Part shown: positions 37,882-45,931 of the stretch, in pieces
Numbering within the stretch: position 1 is the first letter of the stretch
Layout of the letters: each line of letters begins with the position of its first letter
Assembly: GCF_003001935.1 (NCBI RefSeq)
Contig: NZ_PVNG01000007.1
Location: forward strand, 124,001-188,000
Direction of reading: 5' to 3'
DNA length: 64,000 nucleotides
Source: Nonomuraea fuscirosea
GTDB lineage: Bacteria; Actinomycetota; Actinomycetes; Streptosporangiales; Streptosporangiaceae
Notes under the pieces: generated by a model
What the model was told of the DNA's origin: nothing
Seen by the model: only the letters and a program-made list of their open reading frames with translations
Databases searched by the model: none
Position numbers and translations under genes: made by a program

Positions 37882-37919
37882 GCGGCCCGCGGTCCGATGG
37901 GGATCGGACCGCGGGCCGC
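37882..37919 (+). terminator. Long GC-rich hairpin, probable terminator
   Basis: A perfect 17-bp stem, beginning GCGGCCCGCGG and ending CCGCGGGCCGC, encloses a GGGG tetraloop. No T-tract. It separates the small membrane-protein gene from the cystathionine gene. Confidence 0.75.
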
Positions 37920-38007
37920 GCCTCTCTGCGGCGGGTGGTACGGGGGCCGTGGTGCGCGGCGTGCCAAGCGGACGTTCACCTGGGGCGGGGCCTGTAACGT
38001 TGCCTGT

Positions 38008-39147
38008 ATGAGCAACGGTTTTGAGACGCTGGCCATCCACGCAGGTCAGGAGCCCGACCCCCTGACCGGCGCGGTGGTGCCGCCGATCTACGCCACGTCC
38101 ACGTACAAGCAGGACGGCGTGGGCGGGCTGCGTTCCGGATATGAGTACAGCCGCTCGGCCAACCCCACCAGGACCGCGCTCGAATCCGCGCTGGCCGCCG
38201 TGGAGGGCGGGGCGCGCGGGCTGGCGTTCGCGTCGGGACTGGCCGCCGAGGACACCCTGCTGCGTACGGTGTGCCGGCCGCAGGACCACGTGATCATCCC
38301 CAACGACGCCTACGGCGGCACCTACCGGCTGTTCGCCAAGGTGCACGAGCGCTGGGACCTGCACCACGACCCGGTCCCGCTGCACGACCTCGAAGCCGTG
38401 GCGGCCGCGATGACGCAGAAGACCAAGGTGGTCTGGGTCGAGACGCCCACCAACCCGCTGCTCGGCATCGCCGACATCGCCGCCCTGGCCCAGCTCGCCC
38501 ACGACAACGGGGCGCTGCTGGTCGTCGACAACACCTTCGCCTCGCCCTACCTGCAGCAGCCCCTCGCACTCGGGGCCGACGTGGTCGTGCACTCGACCAC
38601 CAAATACGTGGGCGGGCACTCCGACGTGGTGGGCGGCGCGCTGATCGCCGCCGACGCCGGGCTCGGCGAGGAGCTGACCTACCACCAGAACGCGATGGGC
38701 GCGGTGGCGGGGCCGTTCGACGCGTGGCTGACGCTGCGCGGGCTGAAGACGCTCGGCGTCCGCATGGACCGCCACTGCGACAACGCCGAGCGCGTCGTGG
38801 ACCTGCTGCTCGCCCACCCGCGCGTGACCGAGGTGCTCTACCCCGGGCTGCCGGAGCACCCCGGCCACGAGATCGCGGCCAAGCAGATGCGCCGCTTCGG
38901 GGGCATGGTGTCGTTCCGCGTGGCCGGGGGTGAGGCCGAGGCCGTCGCGGTGTGCGACCGGGCGAAGCTGTTCACCCTGGGCGAGTCGCTCGGCGGCGTG
39001 GAGTCGCTCGTCGAGCACCCGGGCCGGATGACGCACGCCTCCGCGGCGGGGTCCCCGCTGGAGGTGCCGTCCGACCTGGTCCGGCTGTCGGTGGGCATCG
39101 AGACCGTCGACGACCTGCTCGCCGACCTCACCCAGGCGCTGCGCTGA
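38008..39147 (+). CDS. metB: Cystathionine gamma-synthase/lyase (Cys/Met metabolism PLP enzyme)
   Basis: 379 residues. Signature elements are ETLAIHAGQEPDPLTGAVV at the N-terminus, the substrate loop GYEYSRSANPTR, LVVDNTFASPYLQQPL and the PLP lysine in VVHSTTKYVGGHSDVVGG. The family covers both gamma-synthase and gamma-lyase, and the two are not separable here; cbs at 30907 makes reverse transsulfuration likely. The ATG is only 8 bp from a TAACGT box and has no ribosome site, so the message may be leaderless. Confidence 0.92.
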   Translation: MSNGFETLAIHAGQEPDPLTGAVVPPIYATSTYKQDGVGGLRSGYEYSRSANPTRTALESALAAVEGGARGLAFASGLAAEDTLLRTVCRPQDHVIIPNDAYGGTYRLFAKVHERWDLHHDPVPLHDLEAVAAAMTQKTKVVWVETPTNPLLGIADIAALAQLAHDNGALLVVDNTFASPYLQQPLALGADVVVHSTTKYVGGHSDVVGGALIAADAGLGEELTYHQNAMGAVAGPFDAWLTLRGLKTLGVRMDRHCDNAERVVDLLLAHPRVTEVLYPGLPEHPGHEIAAKQMRRFGGMVSFRVAGGEAEAVAVCDRAKLFTLGESLGGVESLVEHPGRMTHASAAGSPLEVPSDLVRLSVGIETVDDLLADLTQALR

Positions 39148-39156
39148 CGCGCCTGG

Positions 39157-39588
39157 TCAGGAGGGGACGACCATCAGGAAGAGGATCACCAGCCAGATCA
39201 CGGACAGCAGCCCGCTGATCGCGGCGATCCGCCCGTTCTGCACCTTCGCGTCGTCGTCCGTGCTCTCGCTGGTGAGAGCCTGGACGGCGGTGCGCAGGTC
39301 GCGGTCGATGATGACGAGCAGCACGGCGGCCACGATGAACAGCGTCATCGACGCCGTCATGTACCACCGGCCGAGCACCCCGCCGCCCATGACCACGCCG
39401 AGCACCAGCCCGAACACGAAGACCCCCAGGCTGCCGACGGCATAGATCCTGGTGGTCCGCTGGATGAACTGCAGCGAGGGCACGTTCTTGGCGCGAATGG
39501 CGCGCGGCGCGGACATGGTCGCGGCGGTCACCGGCCCGATGGTGAAGACCGCGAAGACGATGTGCAGCCAGAGAAGCAGGGACGACAT
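39157..39588 (-). CDS. DUF2269-like integral membrane protein
   Basis: 143 residues with four hydrophobic helices. The first, LLLWLHIVFAVFTIGPVTAAT, carries the WLH motif of DUF2269-like proteins; the others lie near residues 50-66, 75-95 and 122-141. Function unknown. ATG start. Convergent with the cystathionine gene and 10 bp downstream of the 41-residue protein gene, with which it is probably cotranscribed. Confidence 0.65.
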   Translation of the reverse strand: MSSLLLWLHIVFAVFTIGPVTAATMSAPRAIRAKNVPSLQFIQRTTRIYAVGSLGVFVFGLVLGVVMGGGVLGRWYMTASMTLFIVAAVLLVIIDRDLRTAVQALTSESTDDDAKVQNGRIAAISGLLSVIWLVILFLMVVPS

Positions 39589-39598
39589 GCGGGAGACA

Positions 39599-39724
39599 CT
39601 AGTCCCCGACGATCTCGGCGGGGGACTCGACACTCTCTTTGCTTTCTCCGGCACAACGCAGGCACAGCTCCGTGGCCGCCACCGCGACGACCATGAGCAC
39701 GATGAGAAGAACCGTGGCTATCAT
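39599..39724 (-). CDS. 41-residue single-pass membrane protein
   Basis: MIATVLLIVLMVVAVAAT gives one helix, followed by ELCLRCAGES with a CLRC pair and an acidic end. The ATG has an excellent AAGGAGGGG ribosome site. Cotranscribed with the DUF2269-like gene. Function unknown; perhaps a small membrane regulator. Confidence 0.55.
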   Translation of the reverse strand: MIATVLLIVLMVVAVAATELCLRCAGESKESVESPAEIVGD

Positions 39725-39746
39725 GGCTGCCCCTCCTTCCCCGTCT

Positions 39747-39765
39747 CGGACGTAAATATCGTCCG
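39747..39765. promoter_or_regulatory. Inverted repeat between divergent genes
   Basis: CGGACG (39747-39752) and CGTCCG (39760-39765) with an AT-only 7-bp spacer, 23-41 bp upstream of the 41-residue protein gene and about 100 bp before the DUF6292-like gene. Operator-like; regulator unknown. Confidence 0.35.
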
Positions 39766-39863
39766 TAATGACTAGACGGCCGTGCAACGGAATAAGTTCG
39801 GCGCGGGTATGGTTGGGCATCGCCGCAAATTCCTTACCGTCTGGGCACAAGGGGGTGCCGTCC

Positions 39864-40289
39864 GTGGCCATCAGGCACGTCGAGCCTTACACCGACGAAT
39901 GGCTGCAGCAGCCGTACGGCTATGTGCTGCAGGTCCGTGACCTGCTCGGATCCGAGGTCGCGGACTGGTGGGAGGGCCCGTGCGATCCGCGTGACGCCAC
40001 GCTCAAGCTCGCCGACGGCACGGCACTGGTGTGGGACGAGGAGAGCGGCTGGCGGCTCGGCGCCTTCGTCTCGGGCGGCCGCGGCCGGCACACCGAGTTG
40101 TCGGGCGTCGTCCGCTACCTCGGTCACGGTTTGCTACCGAAACCGGAGCGCGTGGTGGCGGCGCTGCACGACGCTAGGGCGGGGGTGGGCGCGAGCTCGG
40201 CCTGGCGCCCCTGCTACCGCTCCCACCGCAACTGCCGCGACGGCTTCGACGTCGCCCTCGACTTCTACTCCCGCCTCGTGGACGCCTGA
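39864..40289 (+). CDS. DUF6292-like protein
   Basis: 141 residues. The core DATLKLADGTALVWDEESGW followed by VVRYLGHGLLPKPERVVAAL resembles the DUF6292 family, abundant in Actinobacteria near regulators and of unknown function. The GTG at 39864 has GGGGG eight bases upstream; a GTG at 39855 is also in frame. No signal peptide or membrane helix. Confidence 0.55.
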   Translation: MAIRHVEPYTDEWLQQPYGYVLQVRDLLGSEVADWWEGPCDPRDATLKLADGTALVWDEESGWRLGAFVSGGRGRHTELSGVVRYLGHGLLPKPERVVAALHDARAGVGASSAWRPCYRSHRNCRDGFDVALDFYSRLVDA

Positions 40290-40363
40290 GCCCTCCCGCC
40301 CAAAGCTCTTCCGCTAGAGGCTCCCCGCTGGAGGCCTTTCACCGGAGGCCGCTTACGAGAGGG

Positions 40364-40825
40364 TCAGTCCAGGCAGAACTCGTTGCCCTCCGGGTCGGCC
40401 ATCACGATGAAGCCGCCGCTCATCGGGGGTTCGGGCTCGTGCCGGCGGGTCCTGGTCGCCCCCAGCTTGACCAGCCGCTCGCACTCCGCCTCCAGCGCCG
40501 CCATGCGTTCCTCTCCCTCAAGCCCGGGAGCGGCGCGGACGTCGAGGTGGACCCGGTTCTTGGCCGTCTTGTCCTCCGGCACCTGCTGGAAGAACAGCCG
40601 CGGCCCCGCCCCGTCCGGGTCCTCGATCGCCGACCGGGTGTTGCGCTGATCCGCCGGCACGCCGGCCCGTTCGAGGAAGTCGTCCCACGCGGCCAGCGGA
40701 TCGGCACCCTCCGGCAGGTCGACGCCGGGCGGCGCCGGATGCACGTAGCCCAGCACGTCACGCCAGAAGATCGACAGGGCCCGCGGGTCGTGGGCGTCGA
40801 AGGTGACCTGGATGGTGCGGCTCAT
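40364..40825 (-). CDS. VOC (glyoxalase-like) superfamily protein
   Basis: 153 residues forming one vicinal-oxygen-chelate unit: QVTFDAHDPRALSIFWRDVLGY at the start (key part AHDPRALSIFWRDVLG), NRVHLDVRAAPG in the middle and IVMADPEGNEFCLD at the end. His and Glu sit at usual metal-ligand positions. Often annotated as glyoxalase or bleomycin-resistance-like; the substrate is unknown. The ATG overlaps the DinB-like stop by 4 bp, so the two are coupled. Confidence 0.85.
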   Translation of the reverse strand: MSRTIQVTFDAHDPRALSIFWRDVLGYVHPAPPGVDLPEGADPLAAWDDFLERAGVPADQRNTRSAIEDPDGAGPRLFFQQVPEDKTAKNRVHLDVRAAPGLEGEERMAALEAECERLVKLGATRTRRHEPEPPMSGGFIVMADPEGNEFCLD

Positions 40826-41418
40826 CGGTTCGTGCCTTCCGTGCTCTCCGCGGTGGAGTGGGTGTGCAGGTAGAGGTCGCGCAGCAGGCAGACCTCGGAC
40901 AGGTGATGGATCAGCTCACGGTGGATGTGCTGCACCAGGTCGGCCATGGGGGCCTCGGGGTAGGGCTCCTTCTCGCCGACCGGGGTGCGGAGCTGCGCCT
41001 CGCTCAGGCCGCGCACTCCGGTCAGCCACGCCTCGACCTGCGTGTCCAATTGGTCGAGCGCGGCGGCCGCGGTGCCGGCGTACTCCCAGCTCTCGTACGA
41101 CGCCGGCGGCCCGCCGAAGTGGGAGGCGGTGCGGGCGGCGAGCACGCCCACGATGACGTGGCCGAGCCGCCAGGCGATCGTGGTGAAGGGCGACGGGACC
41201 GGCTCGGGGAAGCCGTAGTCGATCGTGAACGCCCCGGTGCCGGCCTGCACGGGCGCCGTCGAGTGACCGCGCGGCCGTACGTTCCAGGCGCCCGGCACCG
41301 GTGACCAGAAGTACTCGTCGTCGGTGAGACCTTTGAATCGGGGACGGAGATGATGGTTCCAGTGCCACTCCAGTTGCTCGCGCAGCGTCCGGTTCCAGTC
41401 GAAGTCGGTGGTGTCCAT
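40822..41418 (-). CDS. DinB-family four-helix protein
   Basis: 198-residue DinB/YfiT-like metal-binding four-helix bundle. LREQLEWHWNHHLRPRFKGL, TIAWRLGHVIVGVLA and IHRELIHHLSEVCLLRD provide the three spaced histidines of the family. Members include mycothiol- or bacillithiol-dependent transferases; the specific activity is unknown. ATG start, divergent from the WYL regulator across 61 bp containing a dyad. Confidence 0.82.
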   Translation of the reverse strand: MDTTDFDWNRTLREQLEWHWNHHLRPRFKGLTDDEYFWSPVPGAWNVRPRGHSTAPVQAGTGAFTIDYGFPEPVPSPFTTIAWRLGHVIVGVLAARTASHFGGPPASYESWEYAGTAAAALDQLDTQVEAWLTGVRGLSEAQLRTPVGEKEPYPEAPMADLVQHIHRELIHHLSEVCLLRDLYLHTHSTAESTEGTNR

Positions 41419-41439
41419 GGCTTCACTCTGACACCCCAG

Positions 41440-41458
41440 GCGGACAGGATCGGTCCGC
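41440..41458. promoter_or_regulatory. Operator candidate between the DinB and WYL genes
   Basis: GCGGAC (41440-41445) and GTCCGC (41453-41458) with a 7-bp spacer in the 61-bp divergent region. Suited to control of both genes by the adjacent WYL regulator. Confidence 0.45.
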
Positions 41459-41479
41459 TATCTCTGGCAGGCTGATTTC

Positions 41480-42502
41480 ATGAGCGTGGCGAGCGGTGAC
41501 GAGCGGGGCACGACGGAGCGGGTGCTCACCCTGCTCGGGCTGCTGCAGCAGCGCCAGGTCTGGACCGGCCCCGAGCTCGCCGCCCGGCTCGGGGTGACGC
41601 CGCGCACGGTGCGGCGCGACGTCGAACGGCTGCGCACGCTCGGCTATCCGGTGCACGCCAGCCAGGGCGTCGGCGGCGGCTACCAGCTCGGCCCAGGTCA
41701 GGACCTGCCGCCGCTGCTGCTCGACGACGAGGAGGCCATCGCCACCGCCGTCTCCCTGCTGGCCGGCGCCGGCGGCGCGGTCGCCAGTGCGGGCGAGGCC
41801 GCGTTGCGGGCGCTGACCAAGCTCGACCAAGTGCTGCCCACCCGGCTGCGGCACGAGGTGCGGGCGCTGGCGGGCTCGGTGGAGTCCTTCGGCGCCGGCG
41901 GCCGTACGCTGATCGACCCCAAGACCCTGATGACCCTGGCCAGGGCCTGCCGGGACGAGGTCGAGGCCGCCTTCGACTACCCCTCGGGGGACGAGGTGCG
42001 GGCGCGGCGGGTGGAGCCGTACCGGCTGGTCGCCTCCGACCGGCGCTGGTATCTCCTCGCCTACGACCTCGACCGCGACGACTGGCGCAACTTCCGGGTC
42101 GACCGGATGAGGGAGGTGTCCGCGCGGACCCGGCGGTTCCGCCCCCGGGCGGCTCCGGACGCGGCGGCGTACGTGCAGGAGAGCGTGGCCAGCCGCGTCT
42201 ACCGGCACCAGGCCCGCTTCCTCCTGCACGCTCCGGCCGCGACGGTACGGGCGCAGATCCCGGCGTCGGCGGCCGTCGTCAGGGCGCGCGGGAACGAGCG
42301 CTGCGAGGTGACCAGCGGTGCCGCCAACCTCGACTTCGTGCTCATGCACATCGTGCTGCTGGGTCACGACTTCGACGTGCTCGACCCGCCTGAACTGGTG
42401 GAACGCTGCCGCGACCTGGCCGCCAAACTGCTGTCGGCCGCGGGGAACGACGGTCGTCGACCGCCGGGTGATCGTGGTGCGGGGTCACGTTCACGCGGGT
42501 GA
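41480..42502 (+). CDS. WYL-domain HTH transcriptional regulator
   Basis: 340 residues. The N-terminal HTH_11/DeoR-type winged helix (TPRTVRRDVERLRTLGYPVH) is followed by the WYL domain (VEPYRLVASDRRWYLLAYDL, about residues 176-195) and the WCX C-terminal extension. WYL domains bind nucleic acids or small ligands. ATG start. Divergent from the DinB/VOC operon, its likely target. The C-terminal ~25 residues are Arg/Gly-rich and may be an extension. Confidence 0.9.
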   Translation: MSVASGDERGTTERVLTLLGLLQQRQVWTGPELAARLGVTPRTVRRDVERLRTLGYPVHASQGVGGGYQLGPGQDLPPLLLDDEEAIATAVSLLAGAGGAVASAGEAALRALTKLDQVLPTRLRHEVRALAGSVESFGAGGRTLIDPKTLMTLARACRDEVEAAFDYPSGDEVRARRVEPYRLVASDRRWYLLAYDLDRDDWRNFRVDRMREVSARTRRFRPRAAPDAAAYVQESVASRVYRHQARFLLHAPAATVRAQIPASAAVVRARGNERCEVTSGAANLDFVLMHIVLLGHDFDVLDPPELVERCRDLAAKLLSAAGNDGRRPPGDRGAGSRSRG

Positions 42503-42519
42503 GTCCGAGCGCCGAGGGC

Positions 42520-42975
42520 TTACCCGTGGAGGGTCAGCAGGATGTGGTCGTCGTCGCCGTGGCGCACCGTGCCGGTGCGTTCGAAGCCGTGGCGTTCCAG
42601 CAGGCGCACGGACGCGGTGTTGCCGTGGAAGGGGTCGGCGTAGAGCGGTCTGACCTTCTCCGCCTGGAGGAAGAGGCCGAGCGCGCGCGTGCCGACACCC
42701 CGCCCCCAGAACGCGCACCCCATCCAGTAGCCGATGAAGCGCCGGTCGTCTTCCCACCACGCCACCAGGTTGCCCGCCAGCTCGTCGCCGACCATGATCG
42801 CCTGCACATGGACGGTCGGATCGCCGAGGACCGAGGTGCGCCAATGACGCAGGAACGCCTCACGCTCCCGTGGCGCGAACCTCGACCGCCGCGCCGCCTC
42901 GGGGTCGTGCTCCTGCTCCAGGAACACCTCCAGGTCGGCATCCACGACATCACGCAACCGCACGTCCTCGCTCAT
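42520..42975 (-). CDS. GNAT-family N-acetyltransferase
   Basis: 151-residue acyltransferase of the RimJ/L type. The acetyl-CoA loop is CAFWGRGVGTRALGLFL (about residues 94-110) and the end is NTASVRLLERHGFERTGTVR. The substrate may be a protein N-terminus or small amine. The ATG giving MSEDVRLRDV is preferred over the longer frame. Convergent with the WYL gene. Confidence 0.88.
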   Translation of the reverse strand: MSEDVRLRDVVDADLEVFLEQEHDPEAARRSRFAPREREAFLRHWRTSVLGDPTVHVQAIMVGDELAGNLVAWWEDDRRFIGYWMGCAFWGRGVGTRALGLFLQAEKVRPLYADPFHGNTASVRLLERHGFERTGTVRHGDDDHILLTLHG

Positions 42976-43090
42976 GGCGAGCAGTCTCGCAGGCGGCACC
43001 GACAGAAACGGCTCCCACGGAAACCCCAGCTCAGGGCCCCGAGCGGGATGCCGGCCCGACGGGGCCGAGGAGCAGGGGCCATAGTGCCAG

Positions 43091-43138
43091 GCGGTGTCGG
43101 CGGGAGCGGCGCAGGCGGTGTCAGCGGGAGCGGCGCAG
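43091..43138 (-). repeat. 24-bp tandem repeat, two copies, spanning the VWA gene stop
   Basis: Units GCGGTGTC(G/A)GCGGGAGCGGCG plus GCAG at 43091-43114 and 43115-43138 differ at one base. One copy covers the last codons and stop of the VWA gene; the other lies beyond it. Confidence 0.85.
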
Positions 43139-45079
43139 GCGGAGGAAGTCGCTGACGACGTACTCGCCCAGCCGCTCGGCGTCGGGCGAGAAGACCCGCC
43201 CGCCGTTCCTGCGCGCCACCTCGTCCACGAACTCCTTCAGCCGGTCGTCGGCCGCCAGCATGAAGATGTTGATCGTGGCCCGCCGCCGGGTCATCTTGTC
43301 CACCTCGGCCAGCGTGAGCTCCAGCGTCTCGTGCGACGGCGGCCACTCGAACGCCGAGCGCCCGTCGCGCATGAGGTGGGCGGTGGGCTCGCCGTCCGTG
43401 ACCACCAGCACCACCGGCTCGAAGTCGGGGTGACGGTCGAGGTGACGGCCGGCGATGAGCAGGGCGTGGTGCAGGTTGGTGCCCTGGACCATGTCCCAGT
43501 CGAGGCCGGCCAGCTCGTCGGGCTGCAGCACCCTGGCGTAGTTGGAGAAGCCGACGATCTGCACGGCGTCCTGCGGGAACTTGGAGGCCACCAGCGCCTG
43601 CAGGGCCAGCGCCGTCTGCTTGGCCGCGGCCCAGGTGCCGCGCAGGGCCATCGAGTACGACAGGTCCACCAGCAGGCAGACGGCGGCGGCGCTGCGGCGC
43701 TCGGTCTCGGCCACCTCGAAGTCGTCGACCGTCAGCCGCACCTTGGGCCGCTCGCCGAGGCTGACGCCGCCGCCGCGCACGCCGTTGACCAGCGTGCGGA
43801 CGACGTCGATCGGCTGCTCGTCGCCGAAGCGCCAGGGCCGGGAGGAGCCGGTGAGCTCGCCGGCCGAGCCCGCGTCGTGCTGGTCGTGGTCGCCGCGGCG
43901 GCCTCCGTCGAGCGAGGCGAAGACCCGGCGCAGCGCGGTCTCGCCCAGCCGGCGCACCGCCTTCGGGGTGAGCTCCAGCTTGCCGCGGCGGCGCAGCAGG
44001 TAACCCTGCTCCTCCAGCTCGCGTTCGATGCGCTTGAGCGCCTCCAGGTCGTCGACCGCCGAGCGGCCGAGCGCACGGCGTACGGCGGCCTCGTCGATGT
44101 CGTCGAGCCGCGCGCCCGGGTAGTCCTGGCGCAGGGCGGTTTCGAGCTGTGTGAGGTCGGCCAGCTCCTCCAGCGCGGTCACCGCGTCGCCCATGGCCAG
44201 GGGCTCCTCGCCGGTGAGGCGCTCGGGGGCGTTCCAGGCGAGGTCGGGGCGGCGGGCGTAGAGGGCCTCGCCGAGGCGGCGCATCTGGTCGGACAGGCCC
44301 GCCTGGTCGAGCGTCTGGTTGATGAGGTTGCCCAGCTCCTCGCGCTGGCGCGGGGTCATCGAGGCCAGCATGCGCTGCGTGGCGGCGGCGCGGCGGGCGA
44401 GGATGTCGACGAGCTCGTCGAGGGTGCGGGGCTTCTCCGGGAAGAGATCCTCATATTTCGCCATGAAGTTATCGAAGTCGTCCTGCGTGTGCTCGCCTCT
44501 GGAGTCGCGGTCGAGCATGTCGTTCAGGTCCGACATCATCTGGCGTACGCGTTCCATGGCCGCCGGGTCGGGGTTGGCCAGCGCGTCGCGCAGCCCCCTG
44601 AACTGGCTGTCCAGGACCTCCCTGCGCAGCAGGTCGCGCAGTTCCTCGAAGGTCTGCCTGGCCGCCGCCGAGCGCCACTCGTACGAGCTCAGCTCCTGGA
44701 TCGCGCTGGCGGTGTCCTCGGGCAGCGCGTCGAGCTCGGACTCCCGCAGTCGCGCCTCGTCGGACGGATCGGGGAACAGCTCGGCCCGCTCCTGCCCGAT
44801 CGCCTTGTCCAGCAGCGCCCTGGCCCGCTCCAGCGTGCCGTCGAGACGCCCGCGCTCGCGCAGGTCACGGCGGCGCCGGCGGACCTCCTTGAGCATGTCG
44901 TCGAGCCCCCGGCGGTCCTGGCCGCCGGGCAGGCCGCGCTTGAGCAGATCGCGCAGGGCGTGGACCGGCGTCGAACCCGACAGGATCGCATCGCCCATCT
45001 CGTCGAGCGCCGCGCGCACGTCGTAGGGAGGAGCGAGGGGGTCGGGGCCGTCGTGGTATTCGCCATAGCGGAAGGCCAT
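43121..45079 (-). CDS. VWA-domain protein, partner of the MoxR-like ATPase
   Basis: 652 residues. The long N-terminal helical region, rich in Arg/Glu/Leu coiled coil, is followed by a C-terminal von Willebrand A domain. Its MIDAS is visible as VCLLVDLSYSMALRGTW (DxSxS near residue 473) with VVLVVTDGEPTAHLM further on. MoxR-VWA pairs act as chaperone-like machines for metal insertion or complex maturation. ATG at 45079, one codon after a GTG. The ATPase gene is upstream in the same direction, with a secreted-protein gene between. Confidence 0.85.
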   Translation of the reverse strand: MAFRYGEYHDGPDPLAPPYDVRAALDEMGDAILSGSTPVHALRDLLKRGLPGGQDRRGLDDMLKEVRRRRRDLRERGRLDGTLERARALLDKAIGQERAELFPDPSDEARLRESELDALPEDTASAIQELSSYEWRSAAARQTFEELRDLLRREVLDSQFRGLRDALANPDPAAMERVRQMMSDLNDMLDRDSRGEHTQDDFDNFMAKYEDLFPEKPRTLDELVDILARRAAATQRMLASMTPRQREELGNLINQTLDQAGLSDQMRRLGEALYARRPDLAWNAPERLTGEEPLAMGDAVTALEELADLTQLETALRQDYPGARLDDIDEAAVRRALGRSAVDDLEALKRIERELEEQGYLLRRRGKLELTPKAVRRLGETALRRVFASLDGGRRGDHDQHDAGSAGELTGSSRPWRFGDEQPIDVVRTLVNGVRGGGVSLGERPKVRLTVDDFEVAETERRSAAAVCLLVDLSYSMALRGTWAAAKQTALALQALVASKFPQDAVQIVGFSNYARVLQPDELAGLDWDMVQGTNLHHALLIAGRHLDRHPDFEPVVLVVTDGEPTAHLMRDGRSAFEWPPSHETLELTLAEVDKMTRRRATINIFMLAADDRLKEFVDEVARRNGGRVFSPDAERLGEYVVSDFLRLRRSR

Positions 45080-45129
45080 CACGAAACCACGCTAACCCGG
45101 AAAACGCCCCCATGTGTGTGCATGGATCA

Positions 45130-45870
45130 TCAGGCGTCGCCGAAGATCTCCCACACCTGGTCCAGCGAGTCGGCGCCGGGCGTGTACTCGATCTTGACCA
45201 GGACGGGGTGCCGGACCGTCTTGAGGGCCTTCGTCAGGTCCGTCCACGTGCACGGCTTCTTGCCCAGACCGTTCCTGTCGGCGTTGACCGGCCGGCCGGA
45301 CAGCCAGCCGTCGCCGCAGCCGGCCGTGGTGCGGGAGAAGCCCGTGACGTACGAGTAGCCGAGCTTGAGGGTCTTTCCGCCCGTCGCGAACAGGACGGTC
45401 GTGTCGTCGACCCGCTTGATCGTTCCCCTGGCCGAGCGCTGCCCGGGCCACTCGGCGAGCAGGATCTCGTTCACCTTGACGGCCTTGCCGCCCCGGTGCT
45501 CGACCCGTACCGGTACGGGGCCGCGCCCCAGCTCGGTGGCCAGCTGCCCGGCGGCGCACCGGGTGCGCCCGAGCCCCTTCGAGTCGAGGGCCACGTGCCC
45601 CTCGGTCTCCTTCAGATCGCACTTGACCGTGACCCGCCCGTAGGCCGCCCCGGTGTAGTCGAGCCGCAGCTCCTTGGCCCCCGAGACGGCCTTCAGCCGG
45701 TGCAGCACGTTGCCCTGCCGGGTCACGCGGGTGGCCGACTTCGGCACGATCCGCAGGTGACCCTTGCCGTTGGACCAGGCCCACCCGTACGCGGAACTGG
45801 CGGCCTCGGCGGGCACGGCGAGCACGCTCAGCGTGAGAGCGGCGACGGTGGCACAGGTGAACAGGCGCAT
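45130..45870 (-). CDS. Secreted protein, unknown function
   Basis: 246 residues with a classical signal peptide (MRLFTCATVAALTLSVLAVP, cleavage near AEA-A). The mature part is small, basic and beta-rich, with several Cys (for example VTVKCDLKETEG, GRTRCAAGQL, TTAGCGDGWL, KKPCTWTDL) that could form disulfides. No family recognised. It sits between the ATPase and VWA genes, 47 bp upstream of the latter and 61 bp downstream of the former, in the same orientation. Confidence 0.65.
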   Translation of the reverse strand: MRLFTCATVAALTLSVLAVPAEAASSAYGWAWSNGKGHLRIVPKSATRVTRQGNVLHRLKAVSGAKELRLDYTGAAYGRVTVKCDLKETEGHVALDSKGLGRTRCAAGQLATELGRGPVPVRVEHRGGKAVKVNEILLAEWPGQRSARGTIKRVDDTTVLFATGGKTLKLGYSYVTGFSRTTAGCGDGWLSGRPVNADRNGLGKKPCTWTDLTKALKTVRHPVLVKIEYTPGADSLDQVWEIFGDA

Positions 45871-45931
45871 GGACGATCTCCCCCGACGGCGTAGTTCTGT
45901 ACCACTATGACGCGGGAGAGCGCCCACATGT

